This document shows, one piece after another, positions 43,426-52,633 of a stretch of DNA of 56,157 nucleotides. The stretch is from CAZXPG01 sp964643145. GTDB taxonomy: Bacteria > Pseudomonadota > Alphaproteobacteria > Rickettsiales > Arcanibacteraceae. The position numbers and the translations under genes are program-made. The DNA is taken from assembly GCA_964643145.1 (NCBI GenBank), contig CAZXPG010000004.1, forward strand, positions 1 through 56,157, given 5' to 3'. Numbering within the stretch: position 1 is the first letter of the stretch; every line of letters starts with the position of its first letter. The notes beneath the pieces were generated by a model. That model saw only the letters and a program-made list of their open reading frames with translations. It was not told where the DNA came from and did no database searches.

Positions 43426-44388
43426 ATGGATTTTTCCGCATTAAATACGTTAGACTATATCGTATTATCTGTTGTCCTGATTTCAGTGTTATTTGGGTTT
43501 GCCAAAGGTTTTATCCAGTCGATACTTTCCCTAGTTGGTTGGGTATTGGCTGGCTATATTGCTTATGCCGGTTTCCCTTTGGTCAAGCCTGTTTTGCTGA
43601 ACCATTTTTCCAATGAAATGGCGGTGAATGTAGGAGGGCCGGTGGCACTCTATTTCACTGCCTTGATTGTGATTTCCCTGGTGAGTTATCAGATTACGTC
43701 GCTGCTTGGCGGCGTGTGTGGCGGTATGATAGACCGTTCATTAGGGATGATGTTTGGTTTTATGCGTGGTGCGCTTATTGTTACGGTGGCATTCATTGGC
43801 TTAACGATGGTAGCTCCTGGAATGGAAAGCGAGCAAATGAAACCGACCTATCATGAACAAGCGGCGCAAAGCGAAAAAGTGGCACCGGAATGGGTGCAAA
43901 AGGCGCAAACCTATCCATTATTGCGGATGGGGCAGGCGATGCTGGCATCCATGCTGTCCAATGATATGCTCAATACTATGCAGCAGATGGTGGGGGTCAA
44001 TAAAAAAGGTGAAGATACCGGCGTTACGATGTTACAAGCGGCTAAGGTTGTTGAGCGTATCCAGGATTTATTACCTAAAGATGTACAACTTGATAGTATG
44101 GATATAGACGCGTTGGATAAAATGTCACCAGAAAAAGCGGATAAACGGCGCAAAGAACTTTACCATATTATTTTGGAGGCGTATAAAACAGCAGTAAAAT
44201 CGGGGAAGATACCTTCAGGTGTCGGTATAACCGAGCAGGAGATGAAACAGCTTGAGACGGCTATTGCCGCCCCGCCTGCGGCACAATCGTCTGGAAATAA
44301 TGCTAATAGACAACAGGATAACACCATCTTAGGCTATGATAAGAAACAGCTTAATGAACTTAACCGCTTAATACAAACCGTGCAATAA
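43426..44388 (+). CDS. cvpA: CvpA family membrane protein
   Basis: Four N-terminal membrane helices with the family signature DYIVLSVVLISVLFGFAKGF, SLVGWVLAGYIAY and DRSLGMMFGFMRGAL. A long charged cytoplasmic or periplasmic tail (~residues 130-320) ends in YDKKQLNELNRLI. It is linked to colicin V production and envelope functions in E. coli; the mechanism is not understood. It lies between radA and purF, a conserved alphaproteobacterial arrangement. Confidence 0.93.
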   Translation: MDFSALNTLDYIVLSVVLISVLFGFAKGFIQSILSLVGWVLAGYIAYAGFPLVKPVLLNHFSNEMAVNVGGPVALYFTALIVISLVSYQITSLLGGVCGGMIDRSLGMMFGFMRGALIVTVAFIGLTMVAPGMESEQMKPTYHEQAAQSEKVAPEWVQKAQTYPLLRMGQAMLASMLSNDMLNTMQQMVGVNKKGEDTGVTMLQAAKVVERIQDLLPKDVQLDSMDIDALDKMSPEKADKRRKELYHIILEAYKTAVKSGKIPSGVGITEQEMKQLETAIAAPPAAQSSGNNANRQQDNTILGYDKKQLNELNRLIQTVQ

Positions 44389-44408
44389 CAAGAAGTAATA
44401 TAGACTAT

Positions 44409-45848
44409 ATGAACTCACAGTTTTCTCTTCCTCACCCTTATGATGATGCGCTGCACGAAGAATGTGGTGTATTTGGTATTGAATGGCATAATGATGCTGC
44501 CGCCCATACTGCCCTTGGTCTCCATGCGCTCCAGCATCGTGGGCAAGAGGCAGCAGGTATTGTTAGCTATGATGGGGCGCAGTTTTATGTGCATAATGCA
44601 CTGGGCTATGTGGGGGATAATTTTAATTCGGGTGATGTTATCAGCCGCTTGCCAGGCTATTCTGCTATTGGCCATGTGCGTTATTCTACAACGGGTGGCA
44701 ATTTTCTTCGTAATGTTCAGCCTATTTTTGCGGAATTCAGTTTCGGTGGCTTGGCTATTGCCCATAATGGTAATTTAACCAATGCAACAACCCTCAGAAA
44801 GCAGTTGGTGAGCCGTGGGTGTATTTTTCAATCAACCATGGATACGGAAATTATTATCCATCTGCTTGCTACCAGCAGCCATGCCAAGTTGATTGACCGC
44901 TTGATTGAAGCGTTGAAGAAAATAGAGGGGGCTTATTCCCTAGTAGCACTTACAAAAGAAAAGCTGATTGGCGTGCGTGATCCATTTGGGGTAAGGCCAT
45001 TAGTGCTAGGAAAATTAGGAGATTCCTATATTCTGGCATCGGAAACCTGTGCCTTTGATATTATCGGGGCCGAGTATATTCGCGATGTAGAGCCGGGTGA
45101 AATTATTATTATTGAGAACCATTCCCTGCGTAGTATCAAGCCGTTTGCGCCAGGAAAACAGCGTTTTTGCATTTTTGAATATATTTATTTTGCACGGCCT
45201 GATAGCCAGGTGGAAGGCAAGCATGTGTATCATATCCGCAAAGCAATTGGAGCGGAACTGGCACGGGAAAGCAGGATAGAGGCCGATGTAGTGGTGCCGG
45301 TGCCAGATTCTGGCGTGCCAGCCGCCATGGGGTATGCAGCAGAGGCAGCTATTCCGTTTGAGTTGGGGATTATTCGTAACCATTATGTGGGCCGTACTTT
45401 TATTGAGCCAACCGATCAGGTGCGGCATTTAGGGGTAAAGCTCAAGCATAATGCCAATGCCGCTGCCATTAGAGGCAAGCGGGTGGTGCTGGTGGATGAT
45501 AGTATTGTGCGTGGTACGACATCGAAGAAAATTGTGGAGATGGTACGGGAAGCGGGCGCAAGTGAAGTGCATATGTTGATTGCCAGCCCACCAACAGCCT
45601 ATAGTTGCTATTACGGGGTGGATACGCCAGAGCGTGAGAAGCTGATGGCTGCTAATTATTCCGTCGAGAAAATGGCGGAATTGATTGGTGTGGATAGTTT
45701 GGCTTTTATCAGTGTGGATGGGCTATATCGTGCTGTAGGGGAGGCAAAACGTAACCCGGATGCACCGCAATATTGTGATGCCTGTTTCACGGGCGACTAT
45801 CCAATTGCGTTAACCGATCAGGAAGGAAAAATGGCAGGTTCCTCTTGA
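44409..45848 (+). CDS. purF: Amidophosphoribosyltransferase
   Basis: The first step of purine synthesis (PRPP + Gln to phosphoribosylamine). An 18-residue propeptide precedes Cys19 (HEE-CGVFGI), the Ntn nucleophile. The glutaminase motifs are LGLHALQHRGQEAAGI and IAHNGNLTN. The PRT domain has RVVLVDDSIVRGTTSKKI. 479 residues, complete. 20 bases after cvpA. Confidence 0.97.
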   Translation: MNSQFSLPHPYDDALHEECGVFGIEWHNDAAAHTALGLHALQHRGQEAAGIVSYDGAQFYVHNALGYVGDNFNSGDVISRLPGYSAIGHVRYSTTGGNFLRNVQPIFAEFSFGGLAIAHNGNLTNATTLRKQLVSRGCIFQSTMDTEIIIHLLATSSHAKLIDRLIEALKKIEGAYSLVALTKEKLIGVRDPFGVRPLVLGKLGDSYILASETCAFDIIGAEYIRDVEPGEIIIIENHSLRSIKPFAPGKQRFCIFEYIYFARPDSQVEGKHVYHIRKAIGAELARESRIEADVVVPVPDSGVPAAMGYAAEAAIPFELGIIRNHYVGRTFIEPTDQVRHLGVKLKHNANAAAIRGKRVVLVDDSIVRGTTSKKIVEMVREAGASEVHMLIASPPTAYSCYYGVDTPEREKLMAANYSVEKMAELIGVDSLAFISVDGLYRAVGEAKRNPDAPQYCDACFTGDYPIALTDQEGKMAGSS

Positions 45849-45944
45849 GCATGAGTGGTAGATGTGCTACTGTGGCAAACCCACAGCTAGCGTAATATTA
45901 TCGTAATTCATCATATAAATAAACCGTAATAAAAGCAGTATAAT

Positions 45945-46682
45945 ATGTCTACTTACGCATCATCGCGCTTAAAGGATAAAATAGCCCTGATTACTGGTGC
46001 TTCCCGTGGTATTGGGGCGGCGGTGGCCAGGCGTTATGCACGTGAAGGGGCGCATGTGGTGCTGGTTGCGCGTACGTCTGGTGCGCTTGAAGTGCTTGAC
46101 GACCAGATTCAGGCAGAAGGCGGTAAAGCTACGCTAGTGCCGCTGGATTTACTGCATTATGACAAGATAGATGCATTAGGGCAGGCGATATTTGAGCGTT
46201 TTGGGCAGCTGGATATAGTGGTAGGAAATGCCGGAATGCTTGGTATGCTTTCTCCGGTTGGGCATATACGGCCTGATATTTGGGAAAAAGTGATGGCAGT
46301 AAATGTGACAGCCAACTGGCGGTTAATCCGCAGTATGGACGCACTGCTGAAAGCTTCTCCAGCCGGGCGGGCACTGTTTGTTACTTCTGGGATTACGCAA
46401 GGGGTGTTCCCCTATTGGGGGGCTTATGCGACGTCTAAGGCGGCACTGGAGGTGTTGGTCAAAACCTACGCGGCGGAAGTGGAAAACTCTTCCCTCAAGG
46501 TGAACCTGGTAGATCCTGGCATTGTTGCCACCCGTATGCGCGCTGAAGCCATGCCTGGCGAGAACCCGGCAACACTGCCTTCCCCTGAGGATATTACGGA
46601 AGTATTTGTGGCACTGGCTGAAGAGAGCAACCGGATAAATGGCCAGATTATTGCAGCGGCAGATTTTCAGAAAGCAGCATAA
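45945..46682 (+). CDS. SDR-family oxidoreductase
   Basis: 245 residues. The Rossmann motif is TGASRGIGAAVARRYA (G-x-x-x-G-x-G), then NAGMLG, Ser in FVTSGITQ, and Y-x-x-x-K as YATSKAAL; LVDPGIVATRMR follows. It is a classical NAD(P)-dependent short-chain dehydrogenase with unknown substrate. This gene commonly follows purF in alphaproteobacteria. Confidence 0.92.
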   Translation: MSTYASSRLKDKIALITGASRGIGAAVARRYAREGAHVVLVARTSGALEVLDDQIQAEGGKATLVPLDLLHYDKIDALGQAIFERFGQLDIVVGNAGMLGMLSPVGHIRPDIWEKVMAVNVTANWRLIRSMDALLKASPAGRALFVTSGITQGVFPYWGAYATSKAALEVLVKTYAAEVENSSLKVNLVDPGIVATRMRAEAMPGENPATLPSPEDITEVFVALAEESNRINGQIIAAADFQKAA

Positions 46683-46760
46683 AAACGCGTCTTTTTAACG
46701 ATTTATAAAGGGTTTGCAGCCTACACTTAAACTAATTGAAGCTTGTTGATGGGGTGTGGA

Positions 46761-47468
46761 ATGCTGAAGCTGTGTTTATCTTTTACTGTTATAATTCGTT
46801 TTATTCTTGTATGTGCATTATTGCCTTTTTCGTATGCGCAATCGGCAGAAAAACCGCTTCCAAAAGGTATTGATATTTCCCACCATAATGGTGCGGTTGA
46901 TTGGCCAGTGCTCAAGAAAAACGGGACTGCCTTTGTGTTTATCAAAGCTACTGACGGCCTGGATTATCTTGACCCGATGTTTAACAGCCATTTTGCCGCC
47001 GCCAAAGAAGCGGGAGTTATACGCGGGGCCTATCATTTTTATGAAAGCAACGATGATGGTTTAGCGCAGGCAGAATGGTTTATTAAAAATGTTCCGTTAT
47101 TGCCTGGTGATTTGCCGCCTGTGGTGGATATTGAGCGGGTGAAAACACCAGTTCCTTCTGATATACATGCTAATTTCAATACATTCGTTAACCGCTTGGA
47201 AGAATATTATGGCCACCGCCCTATTATTTACACCGGCGAGCGTTTCTGGGAGCATGTGATGCGTGAGCATCTGCCTGGTTATAAGCTGTGGATTGCCCAT
47301 TACGGTGTGCCGCGCCCCACTGTGCCGCCGGAATGGTCAGGCTGGAATTTTTGGCAGTTCACCGAGGAATGTATGGTGGAAGGCGTTGAGAAAAAAGTAG
47401 ATTGTAGCTATTTTAATGGGAGTGAAAATGAATTGTTGCGCCTGTTAATGGAGCGCAAATCATCGTAG
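46761..47468 (+). CDS. GH25 lysozyme, exported
   Basis: An N-terminal signal (MLKLCLSFTVIIRFILVCA...SYAQSA) is followed by the GH25 barrel: GIDISHHNGAVDW, FVFIKATDG, GVIRGAYHFY, LPPVVDIE (catalytic D and E), IYTGERFW, LWIAHYG and W.FWQFT. The ATG at 46761 has gtgga just upstream; earlier TTG/ATG codons are less good. It cleaves muramic-acid bonds and probably acts in the periplasm. It converges with the MJ0042 gene, stops overlapping by 9 bases. Confidence 0.92.
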   Translation: MLKLCLSFTVIIRFILVCALLPFSYAQSAEKPLPKGIDISHHNGAVDWPVLKKNGTAFVFIKATDGLDYLDPMFNSHFAAAKEAGVIRGAYHFYESNDDGLAQAEWFIKNVPLLPGDLPPVVDIERVKTPVPSDIHANFNTFVNRLEEYYGHRPIIYTGERFWEHVMREHLPGYKLWIAHYGVPRPTVPPEWSGWNFWQFTEECMVEGVEKKVDCSYFNGSENELLRLLMERKSS

Positions 47469-48167
47469 GAATAACTCCACTTTGTTGCCAGTTTCCACGG
47501 TGATATAAGCAGCATTGTCGATAGTAGCGGGCAGCTTGCTATGTAGGGGGAAACTAGCAGTAGGTTCCATCCGGCTTTTCGGGGAGGGGAGCATATAGCT
47601 GGCAAACGGGCGTTTTTCCGTGTCAAGCAGTGTAATGCGGACAGGGGGCAGGATACGTATCTGGGGTGCGTTATTGATAATGGTGCCATAAAGGTAGATA
47701 CCCCCCTGTTCTTTAGAAAGAACAATATTCTGTAAGGTAATCCCCGTTGTTTCATACATACCAAGGATGGTATAGAGGGGCTGAAGTTGTGGCAGGGCTC
47801 GCAGCACTGTATCTTTGTAGAGTACCAGCCCAGAGAGCGCAATCATCAATAGAGTAACTATGGGCAAAAGCTTGATCCAAAACGGGATGGGCGGCGTTCG
47901 GGCTATACGTATAACCGGCAGGCCACTACCGGCGGGAATAGCTGAAATTCCCATGCTGCGGAGTGGTGGTGGGGAAGCAGGTGATGCGGTTTCAGCAAGT
48001 GGGTCTTGCCGTTCAGCAATAGCATCTACATTGTTTGCCGGTACGGGGTCTGGTTGTTGATGCCAGCTATAGCCGCATTTAGCGCATTGAACAATACGCC
48101 CCTCTTCAGGGATGGCGGCAGAGTTAATGAGGTAACGGGTGAAGCACTGGTCGCAGGTGAGAATCAT
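47460..48167 (-). CDS. MJ0042-type zinc-ribbon membrane protein
   Basis: 235 residues. The N-terminal zinc ribbon is MILTCDQCFTRYLI...IVQCAKCGYSWHQ (Cys5, 8, 28, 31), the MJ0042/zinc_ribbon_5 signature. A Pro-rich linker follows, then one membrane helix (WIKLLPIVTLLMIALSGLVLY) and a periplasmic beta-sandwich resembling FxLYD/DUF3426 domains. The function is unknown; such proteins are usual in alphaproteobacteria. It is divergent from dapD. Confidence 0.88.
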   Translation of the reverse strand: MILTCDQCFTRYLINSAAIPEEGRIVQCAKCGYSWHQQPDPVPANNVDAIAERQDPLAETASPASPPPLRSMGISAIPAGSGLPVIRIARTPPIPFWIKLLPIVTLLMIALSGLVLYKDTVLRALPQLQPLYTILGMYETTGITLQNIVLSKEQGGIYLYGTIINNAPQIRILPPVRITLLDTEKRPFASYMLPSPKSRMEPTASFPLHSKLPATIDNAAYITVETGNKVELFLR

Positions 48168-48270
48168 GGGATAATTGTTGAGCGTTGATAAATTTTTTAC
48201 TATCCTTTGCCGGAGAAATCCTATAAAAAGGCTGGGAATTAATCTTTATTGTAAAAACGGAATACGTATT

Positions 48271-49179
48271 ATGCAAGAAATACCAACACTTGTTTCCAAA
48301 GAATCCGCTATTATTGATGAGGCGTGGGAAAAACGTGACAATTTGCCGGTAGGGGAAGAAAAAAGCAAAAAATTACGGAAAACCATTGAAAAAGTGTTGA
48401 AGAAGCTTGATAGCGGCCAGTTGCGGGTGGCAGAGAAAACCGAACAAGGGTGGGTGGTGCATCAATGGGTAAAAAAAGCTATCCTATTGTCATTTCGTTT
48501 GAATACAATGGAACTGATTGGTGGGGGCCCTTTTTCCTTTAATGACGAAGATCCGTTTTCTGTGGAAGGTGATGCATTCTGGTATGATAAAGTGCCGTCT
48601 AAGTTTTCCGGTTGGGATGAGGTGCAATTTAAAGATGCAGGGTTCCGTGCCGTGCCTGGTTGTTTTGTGCGGCATTCCGCGTTCATTGCCAAAGGGGTGG
48701 TGCTGATGCCTTCATTTGTGAATGTGGGGGCGTATGTGGGCGAAGGCACGATGATTGATACATGGGCAACGGTTGGAAGCTGTGCGCAGATAGGAAAAAA
48801 CTGCCATATTTCCGGTGGTGCCGGTATTGGTGGTGTGCTAGAGCCATTGCAGGCTAACCCAGTGATTATCGAAGATAATTGCTTTATAGGCGCACGTAGT
48901 GAAGTGGCGGAAGGTGTGATTGTAGAAACGGGTTCTGTTCTGTCGATGGGGGTGTATATTGGTGCCTCCACTAAGATCATTGACCGTCAGAGCGGAGAAG
49001 TGTTCTATGGTCGTGTGCCTGCCTATTCTGTGGTGGTTCCTGGCAGCGTGGCCGGCAAACCATTGCCTGATGGAACGCCAGGGCCTTCGCTCTATGCGGC
49101 GGTGGTTGTGAAGAGGGTCGATGAACAGACGCGCTCTAAAACCTCTATCAATCAGTTGTTGCGGGATTTAAGTGAGTGA
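48271..49179 (+). CDS. dapD: 2,3,4,5-tetrahydropyridine-2,6-dicarboxylate N-succinyltransferase
   Basis: The succinylase branch of lysine/diaminopimelate synthesis. The N-terminal helical domain is followed by a left-handed beta-helix (GVVLMPSFVNVGAYVGEGT; SCAQIGKNCHISGGAGIGG; EDNCFIGARSEVAEGVIV). Conserved signatures are FRAVPG..VR.SAFI and WATVGSCAQIG. ~302 residues from the ATG at 48271, slightly longer than many homologs at the N-terminus. DAP is needed for peptidoglycan, consistent with a cell-wall-bearing organism. Confidence 0.96.
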   Translation: MQEIPTLVSKESAIIDEAWEKRDNLPVGEEKSKKLRKTIEKVLKKLDSGQLRVAEKTEQGWVVHQWVKKAILLSFRLNTMELIGGGPFSFNDEDPFSVEGDAFWYDKVPSKFSGWDEVQFKDAGFRAVPGCFVRHSAFIAKGVVLMPSFVNVGAYVGEGTMIDTWATVGSCAQIGKNCHISGGAGIGGVLEPLQANPVIIEDNCFIGARSEVAEGVIVETGSVLSMGVYIGASTKIIDRQSGEVFYGRVPAYSVVVPGSVAGKPLPDGTPGPSLYAAVVVKRVDEQTRSKTSINQLLRDLSE

Positions 49180-49314
49180 AGCGGGAAGCTTCAGTGAAAA
49201 AACCTGTTGCAAAGACTAAAAAAATATGTATTCTGCATGCCTTGGATATTAACAAGGGGACTGTCTTTAGTTGTGTGTCCTGGTTCCCATTTTAAGTAAA
49301 AGAGAGTGAACGTA

Positions 49315-49698
49315 ATGCCTCTATATGAGACTACATTTATTGCACGTCAGGAAATTTCAACACATGATGTTGAGAAGCTGACAAGCACTTTCTCGCAGGT
49401 CATTAACGATAATGGCGGGAAGGTAGTGAAAACAGAATATTGGGGCCTACGCACCCTGGCTTATCTGGTAAAGAAAAACCGGAAAGGTCATTATGTGATG
49501 CTGGGGATTGATTCCCCTTATGCTGCGGTGAAGGAGATGGAGCGACGCTTGAGCCTCAATGAGGACGTGTTGCGCAGCCTGACGATTCGGGTGAAAGAGC
49601 TTGATAAAGAACCTTCTCCTATGATGAATGCACGTGCAGGCCAGGGAGATGATGAAGATACATCGGTAACGACTGATGCAGAAGCGGTGGAGGAATAA
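49315..49698 (+). CDS. rpsF: 30S ribosomal protein S6
   Basis: It starts MPLYETTFIARQE and contains KTEYWGLRTLAYLVKKNRKGHYV, YAAVKEMERRLSLNEDVLRSL and the acidic C-terminal tail. The ATG at 49315 follows an agagag-type site; a GTG at 49306 is in frame but less likely. It is the first gene of the rpsF-rpsR-rplI operon. Confidence 0.97.
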   Translation: MPLYETTFIARQEISTHDVEKLTSTFSQVINDNGGKVVKTEYWGLRTLAYLVKKNRKGHYVMLGIDSPYAAVKEMERRLSLNEDVLRSLTIRVKELDKEPSPMMNARAGQGDDEDTSVTTDAEAVEE

Positions 49699-49700
49699 TT

Positions 49701-50003
49701 ATGGCATATGAATCAACACAAACAACATCACGTCATGGTGCAGCAGAGGGCGGATATACTGCTTCTCATGATGCGTCCAAGCGTGCTACTTTCTTCCGTC
49801 GCAGCCGTGGTTGTCCGCTTTCTGGTGACAATGCGCCCGTGGTTGATTATAAAAACATCCGCTTGCTTTCACGTTTTGTTTCAGAGCGTGGTCGCATCCT
49901 GCCTGCACGTATTACGTCTGTATCTGCCAAGAAACAGCGTGAATTAAAAGAAGCCATTAAACGTGCTCGCAATATTGCCTTATTGCCATTTGTCGCAGGA
50001 TAG
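49701..50003 (+). CDS. rpsR: 30S ribosomal protein S18
   Basis: 100 residues. The core DYKNIRLLSRFVSERGRILPARIT and QRELKEAIKRARNIALLPFV is diagnostic. The N-terminal ~40 residues form a longer, less conserved Ser/Thr/His-rich extension than in E. coli. It starts 2 bases after rpsF. Confidence 0.97.
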   Translation: MAYESTQTTSRHGAAEGGYTASHDASKRATFFRRSRGCPLSGDNAPVVDYKNIRLLSRFVSERGRILPARITSVSAKKQRELKEAIKRARNIALLPFVAG

Positions 50004-50033
50004 AGATTCAGTTTAGTTAAGAAGAGAAAAAAG

Positions 50034-50570
50034 ATGGAAGTAATTTTACTTGAGCGTGTAGGCAAGTTGGGGTCTGTGGGAGACGTAGTAACTGTTAAGA
50101 GCGGTTATGCGCGCAACTTTTTGATTCCACAGGGAAAAGCACTCCGTGCAACAGCGCAGAACAAGGCCTTGTTCCAGGATCAGAAAGAGCAGATTGAAAA
50201 AGAAAATAGTGAGAAGCGTGCTGCTGCGCAGGAAATAGCGGTTCAGTTGGATAAGCTGGTGATATCTCTCATCCGTCAGTCTGGTGAAGATGGTCGTCTG
50301 TTTGGTTCTGTTACAGCGCGTGATATTGCGCAGGCGATTGTCGAGGCGGGTATTAGTGTCATTCGGAGTAATATTGTTCTATCTGATGCTATTAAGAGTA
50401 TTGGCATGTATCCTGTACAGGTGAGCTTGCACCCGGAAGTGGCTGTCATTGTTAATGTGAACGTAGCTCGTACCGAGACTGAAGCCGAAGATGCTGCGCG
50501 TGCATTCCTCAAGAAAGCAGAAAAGGTTGAGCCAATCCAGGAAAATGCTCAGGAAGTAGCTGCCAGCTAA
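50034..50570 (+). CDS. rplI: 50S ribosomal protein L9
   Basis: The N-terminal L9 signature is MEVILLERVGKLGSVGDVV.VKSGYARNFLIPQGKA. A long connecting helix (NKALFQDQKEQIEKENSEKRAAAQ) leads to the C-terminal domain (SGEDGRLFGSVTARDIAQAI). 178 residues with a short acidic extension at the end. It is the last gene of the ribosomal operon. Confidence 0.97.
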   Translation: MEVILLERVGKLGSVGDVVTVKSGYARNFLIPQGKALRATAQNKALFQDQKEQIEKENSEKRAAAQEIAVQLDKLVISLIRQSGEDGRLFGSVTARDIAQAIVEAGISVIRSNIVLSDAIKSIGMYPVQVSLHPEVAVIVNVNVARTETEAEDAARAFLKKAEKVEPIQENAQEVAAS

Positions 50571-50595
50571 ATATTTTCCCTTTTTGTGATCTGGT

Positions 50596-50630
50596 AAAAA
50601 TCCCTGGGGGCAGTGCCTTCAGGGATTTTT
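50596..50630 (+). terminator. Rho-independent terminator after rplI
   Basis: The stem aaaaatccctg / cagggattttt with a 13-base loop ends in a T run. It lies just before coaC. Confidence 0.88.
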
Positions 50631-50642
50631 TTATTGAAAATA

Positions 50643-51182
50643 ATGAAACATCTCCTGCTTATTATTACTGGTAGCATTGCTGCTTGTAAGGCATTGGATC
50701 TTATCCGATTGCTAAAAGCCCGCAACATGGAAGTGACCTGTATTCTTACCTCGGGCGGGGCGCAATTTGTTACGCCGCTTGCAGTAAGTATATTCAGTGG
50801 AAATCCCTGCTATACCGCGCTTTTTTCGCTAAAAGACGAAATTGAAATGGGGCATATCCGTCTCTCGCGAGAGGCTGATCTTGTGCTCGTTGCACCTGCT
50901 ACTGCCGATATCTTGGCAAAAATGGTGTGCGGTTTAGCGGATGATTTGGCAAGTACCGTGCTGCTTGCCACTGATAAGCCTGTTATTGTGGCTCCGGCAA
51001 TGAATGTAAAAATGTGGGAACATAAGGCAACGCAGCGCAATATAGCGCAGCTCAAAGAGGATGGGGTGCATGTTATCGGCCCGGCTACTGGTTCTCTTGC
51101 CTGTGGTGAAGTGGGGCAGGGGCGGATGGTAGAGCCGGAAGCAATATGTTGTTATATTGAAACGCTGTTGGGGTCGTTATGA
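50643..51182 (+). CDS. coaC: Phosphopantothenoylcysteine decarboxylase (CoaC), stand-alone
   Basis: An FMN-dependent decarboxylase in CoA synthesis. 179 residues. The HFCD motifs are ITGSIAACKALDLIRLL, then the His in GHIRLSREADL, VLVAPATADILAKM, PAMNVKMW (P-x-M-N-x-x-M-W) and SLACGEVGQGRM with the active-site Cys. In most bacteria this is the N-terminal half of the CoaBC fusion; here it ends with its own TGA, overlapping the start of the ligase gene by 4 bases (ATGA). All key residues are present, so it reads as a functional separate enzyme. Confidence 0.93.
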   Translation: MKHLLLIITGSIAACKALDLIRLLKARNMEVTCILTSGGAQFVTPLAVSIFSGNPCYTALFSLKDEIEMGHIRLSREADLVLVAPATADILAKMVCGLADDLASTVLLATDKPVIVAPAMNVKMWEHKATQRNIAQLKEDGVHVIGPATGSLACGEVGQGRMVEPEAICCYIETLLGSL

Positions 51183-51850
51183 ACAGATTTTCTGGTATAA
51201 AAGCATTAGTTACCAGTGGCCCAACCCGTGAGCGGATTGATCCTGTGCGTTATATCAGCAATGATTCTTCAGGAAAGCAAGGCTATGCGATTGCTGCTGC
51301 GTTAGCTGCGCAAGGGGCTGAAGTGACGCTTGTTTCTGGCCCTGTTATGTTGCCCATACCGTTGGGGGTACGTGTTATTGCTGTTGAATCTGCAGAAGAG
51401 ATGCTGTCTGCCTGCCTTGCGTTGCTTCCTGTGGATATTGCGGTATGCGCAGCCGCTGTTGCTGATTATCGCCCCCTCAGGCCGTTGGCGCAAAAACTAA
51501 AAAAGACGAATGCGGACACAATGACTCTGCCGTTGATAAAAAATCCTGATATACTGGCCACCTTAGGTCATCATCCTACATTACGGCCATTGCTTGTTAT
51601 TGGTTTTGCAGCAGAAACCGAACAGTTGCAGTATTATGCTGAAAAAAAACTCAGCCAGAAAGGATGTGATATGATCCTAGCTAATAATGTATCGGCGACA
51701 GAGGGGATTTTTAATAGCGAATCTAACACTATTCTGCTCGTCGATAAAGAGGGAGCAGAACAATGGCCACGCATGGGTAAGAGTGTGGTGGCTGAAAAGC
51801 TGGTAAACGAGAAAATTGCCCCGATCATAGCGTGCTTACAAAAACGATAG
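51179..51850 (+). CDS. coaB: Phosphopantothenate--cysteine ligase (CoaB), stand-alone
   Basis: Joins phosphopantothenate to cysteine using CTP. 223 residues. The motifs are TSGPTRERIDPVRYISNDSSGKQGYAIA, AAAVADYRP, KIK-type lysines before LPLIKNPDIL, GFAAETE and LANNV. The size equals the ligase half of the usual fusion. Translation is probably coupled to coaC through the overlapping ATGA. It converges with virB9, with only 3 bases between stops. Confidence 0.93.
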   Translation: MNRFSGIKALVTSGPTRERIDPVRYISNDSSGKQGYAIAAALAAQGAEVTLVSGPVMLPIPLGVRVIAVESAEEMLSACLALLPVDIAVCAAAVADYRPLRPLAQKLKKTNADTMTLPLIKNPDILATLGHHPTLRPLLVIGFAAETEQLQYYAEKKLSQKGCDMILANNVSATEGIFNSESNTILLVDKEGAEQWPRMGKSVVAEKLVNEKIAPIIACLQKR

Positions 51851-51853
51851 GTT

Positions 51854-52633
51854 TTATTTTTTCTTTTTCTCAAGAGGCATAGATTCATTAAATACGCAAA
51901 CAACATCCGTACCATTGCGCAGTGTATATTGGCTGGTTACACGTTCAACAACGATATATTCTCCAGAAACGCGGTAATTAACGAGTGACTCTTTACCGTC
52001 ACTATCCACCATAAAAAAGGCAGGGATTTCAGCATTTTTTGTTTTAAATTTAAAGTAGGTAAATTCTCCATCGTCAAAGATACGTAACGGTGCAATGGTT
52101 TCGTTGCCGCTGATGGTATAGTTAAAATTAAACTTCTCAGGCTGGCTTAAATCAGGGCCAGAGGTGGTGGCATATTGGCGAATACCGGCGGTACCACTAT
52201 CATCAGGGTAGATAAATCGTACGCTGAATACCAGCTTAGGGTCATTAATATCTTCAGCCTCGTCAGCGTGGAGTTCAAACTGATACATACGCTTATTGGT
52301 AATGACGGTCATGTTGGTGGTAGCATCAAATTCCATCGGCTTCAGAAATATACGTCGACCAGAAGGAACAATCTGCCAGGAAGTAGAATCTCCCATTGAA
52401 ATAGTATCGACTGATTCACCATCGGCAAATTCAATACTAGATTGATAGCCGTAATAGCCCGTAAATTTAAAGACATCATCGGGGTTATAGACCATGACAC
52501 GTATCCGGCTATCGACAGCTAGAGGACGTGATTCTGATAGCGCATGGGCAGGAGGAGATGCCAACAACGTCATCAGGAATAGGGAATGTATAATCAGTAT
52601 GGGTAATTGATAAATCTTCATTATTTCTGGCAT
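51854..52633 (-). CDS. virB9: Type IV secretion protein VirB9
   Basis: An outer-membrane-side component of the VirB7-VirB9-VirB10 core complex. An N-terminal signal peptide (YQLPILIIHSLFLMTLLASPPAHA) is followed by the VirB9/CagX/TrbG domain: DSRIRVMVYNPDDVFKFTGYYGYQSSIEF, SWQIVPSGRRIFLKP, NMTVITNKRMYQFEL, then VSGEYIVVERV and the terminal TLRNGTDVVCVFN. The start at 52633 abuts the virB8 stop; an ATG at 52621 gives a tidier signal peptide. No virB10 follows; coaB converges immediately. Confidence 0.92.
   Translation of the reverse strand: MPEIMKIYQLPILIIHSLFLMTLLASPPAHALSESRPLAVDSRIRVMVYNPDDVFKFTGYYGYQSSIEFADGESVDTISMGDSTSWQIVPSGRRIFLKPMEFDATTNMTVITNKRMYQFELHADEAEDINDPKLVFSVRFIYPDDSGTAGIRQYATTSGPDLSQPEKFNFNYTISGNETIAPLRIFDDGEFTYFKFKTKNAEIPAFFMVDSDGKESLVNYRVSGEYIVVERVTSQYTLRNGTDVVCVFNESMPLEKKKK

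Noticed and set aside
48462..48980. 172-codon minus-strand frame
   Set aside because: Antisense to dapD; Pro/Ser-rich shadow composition.
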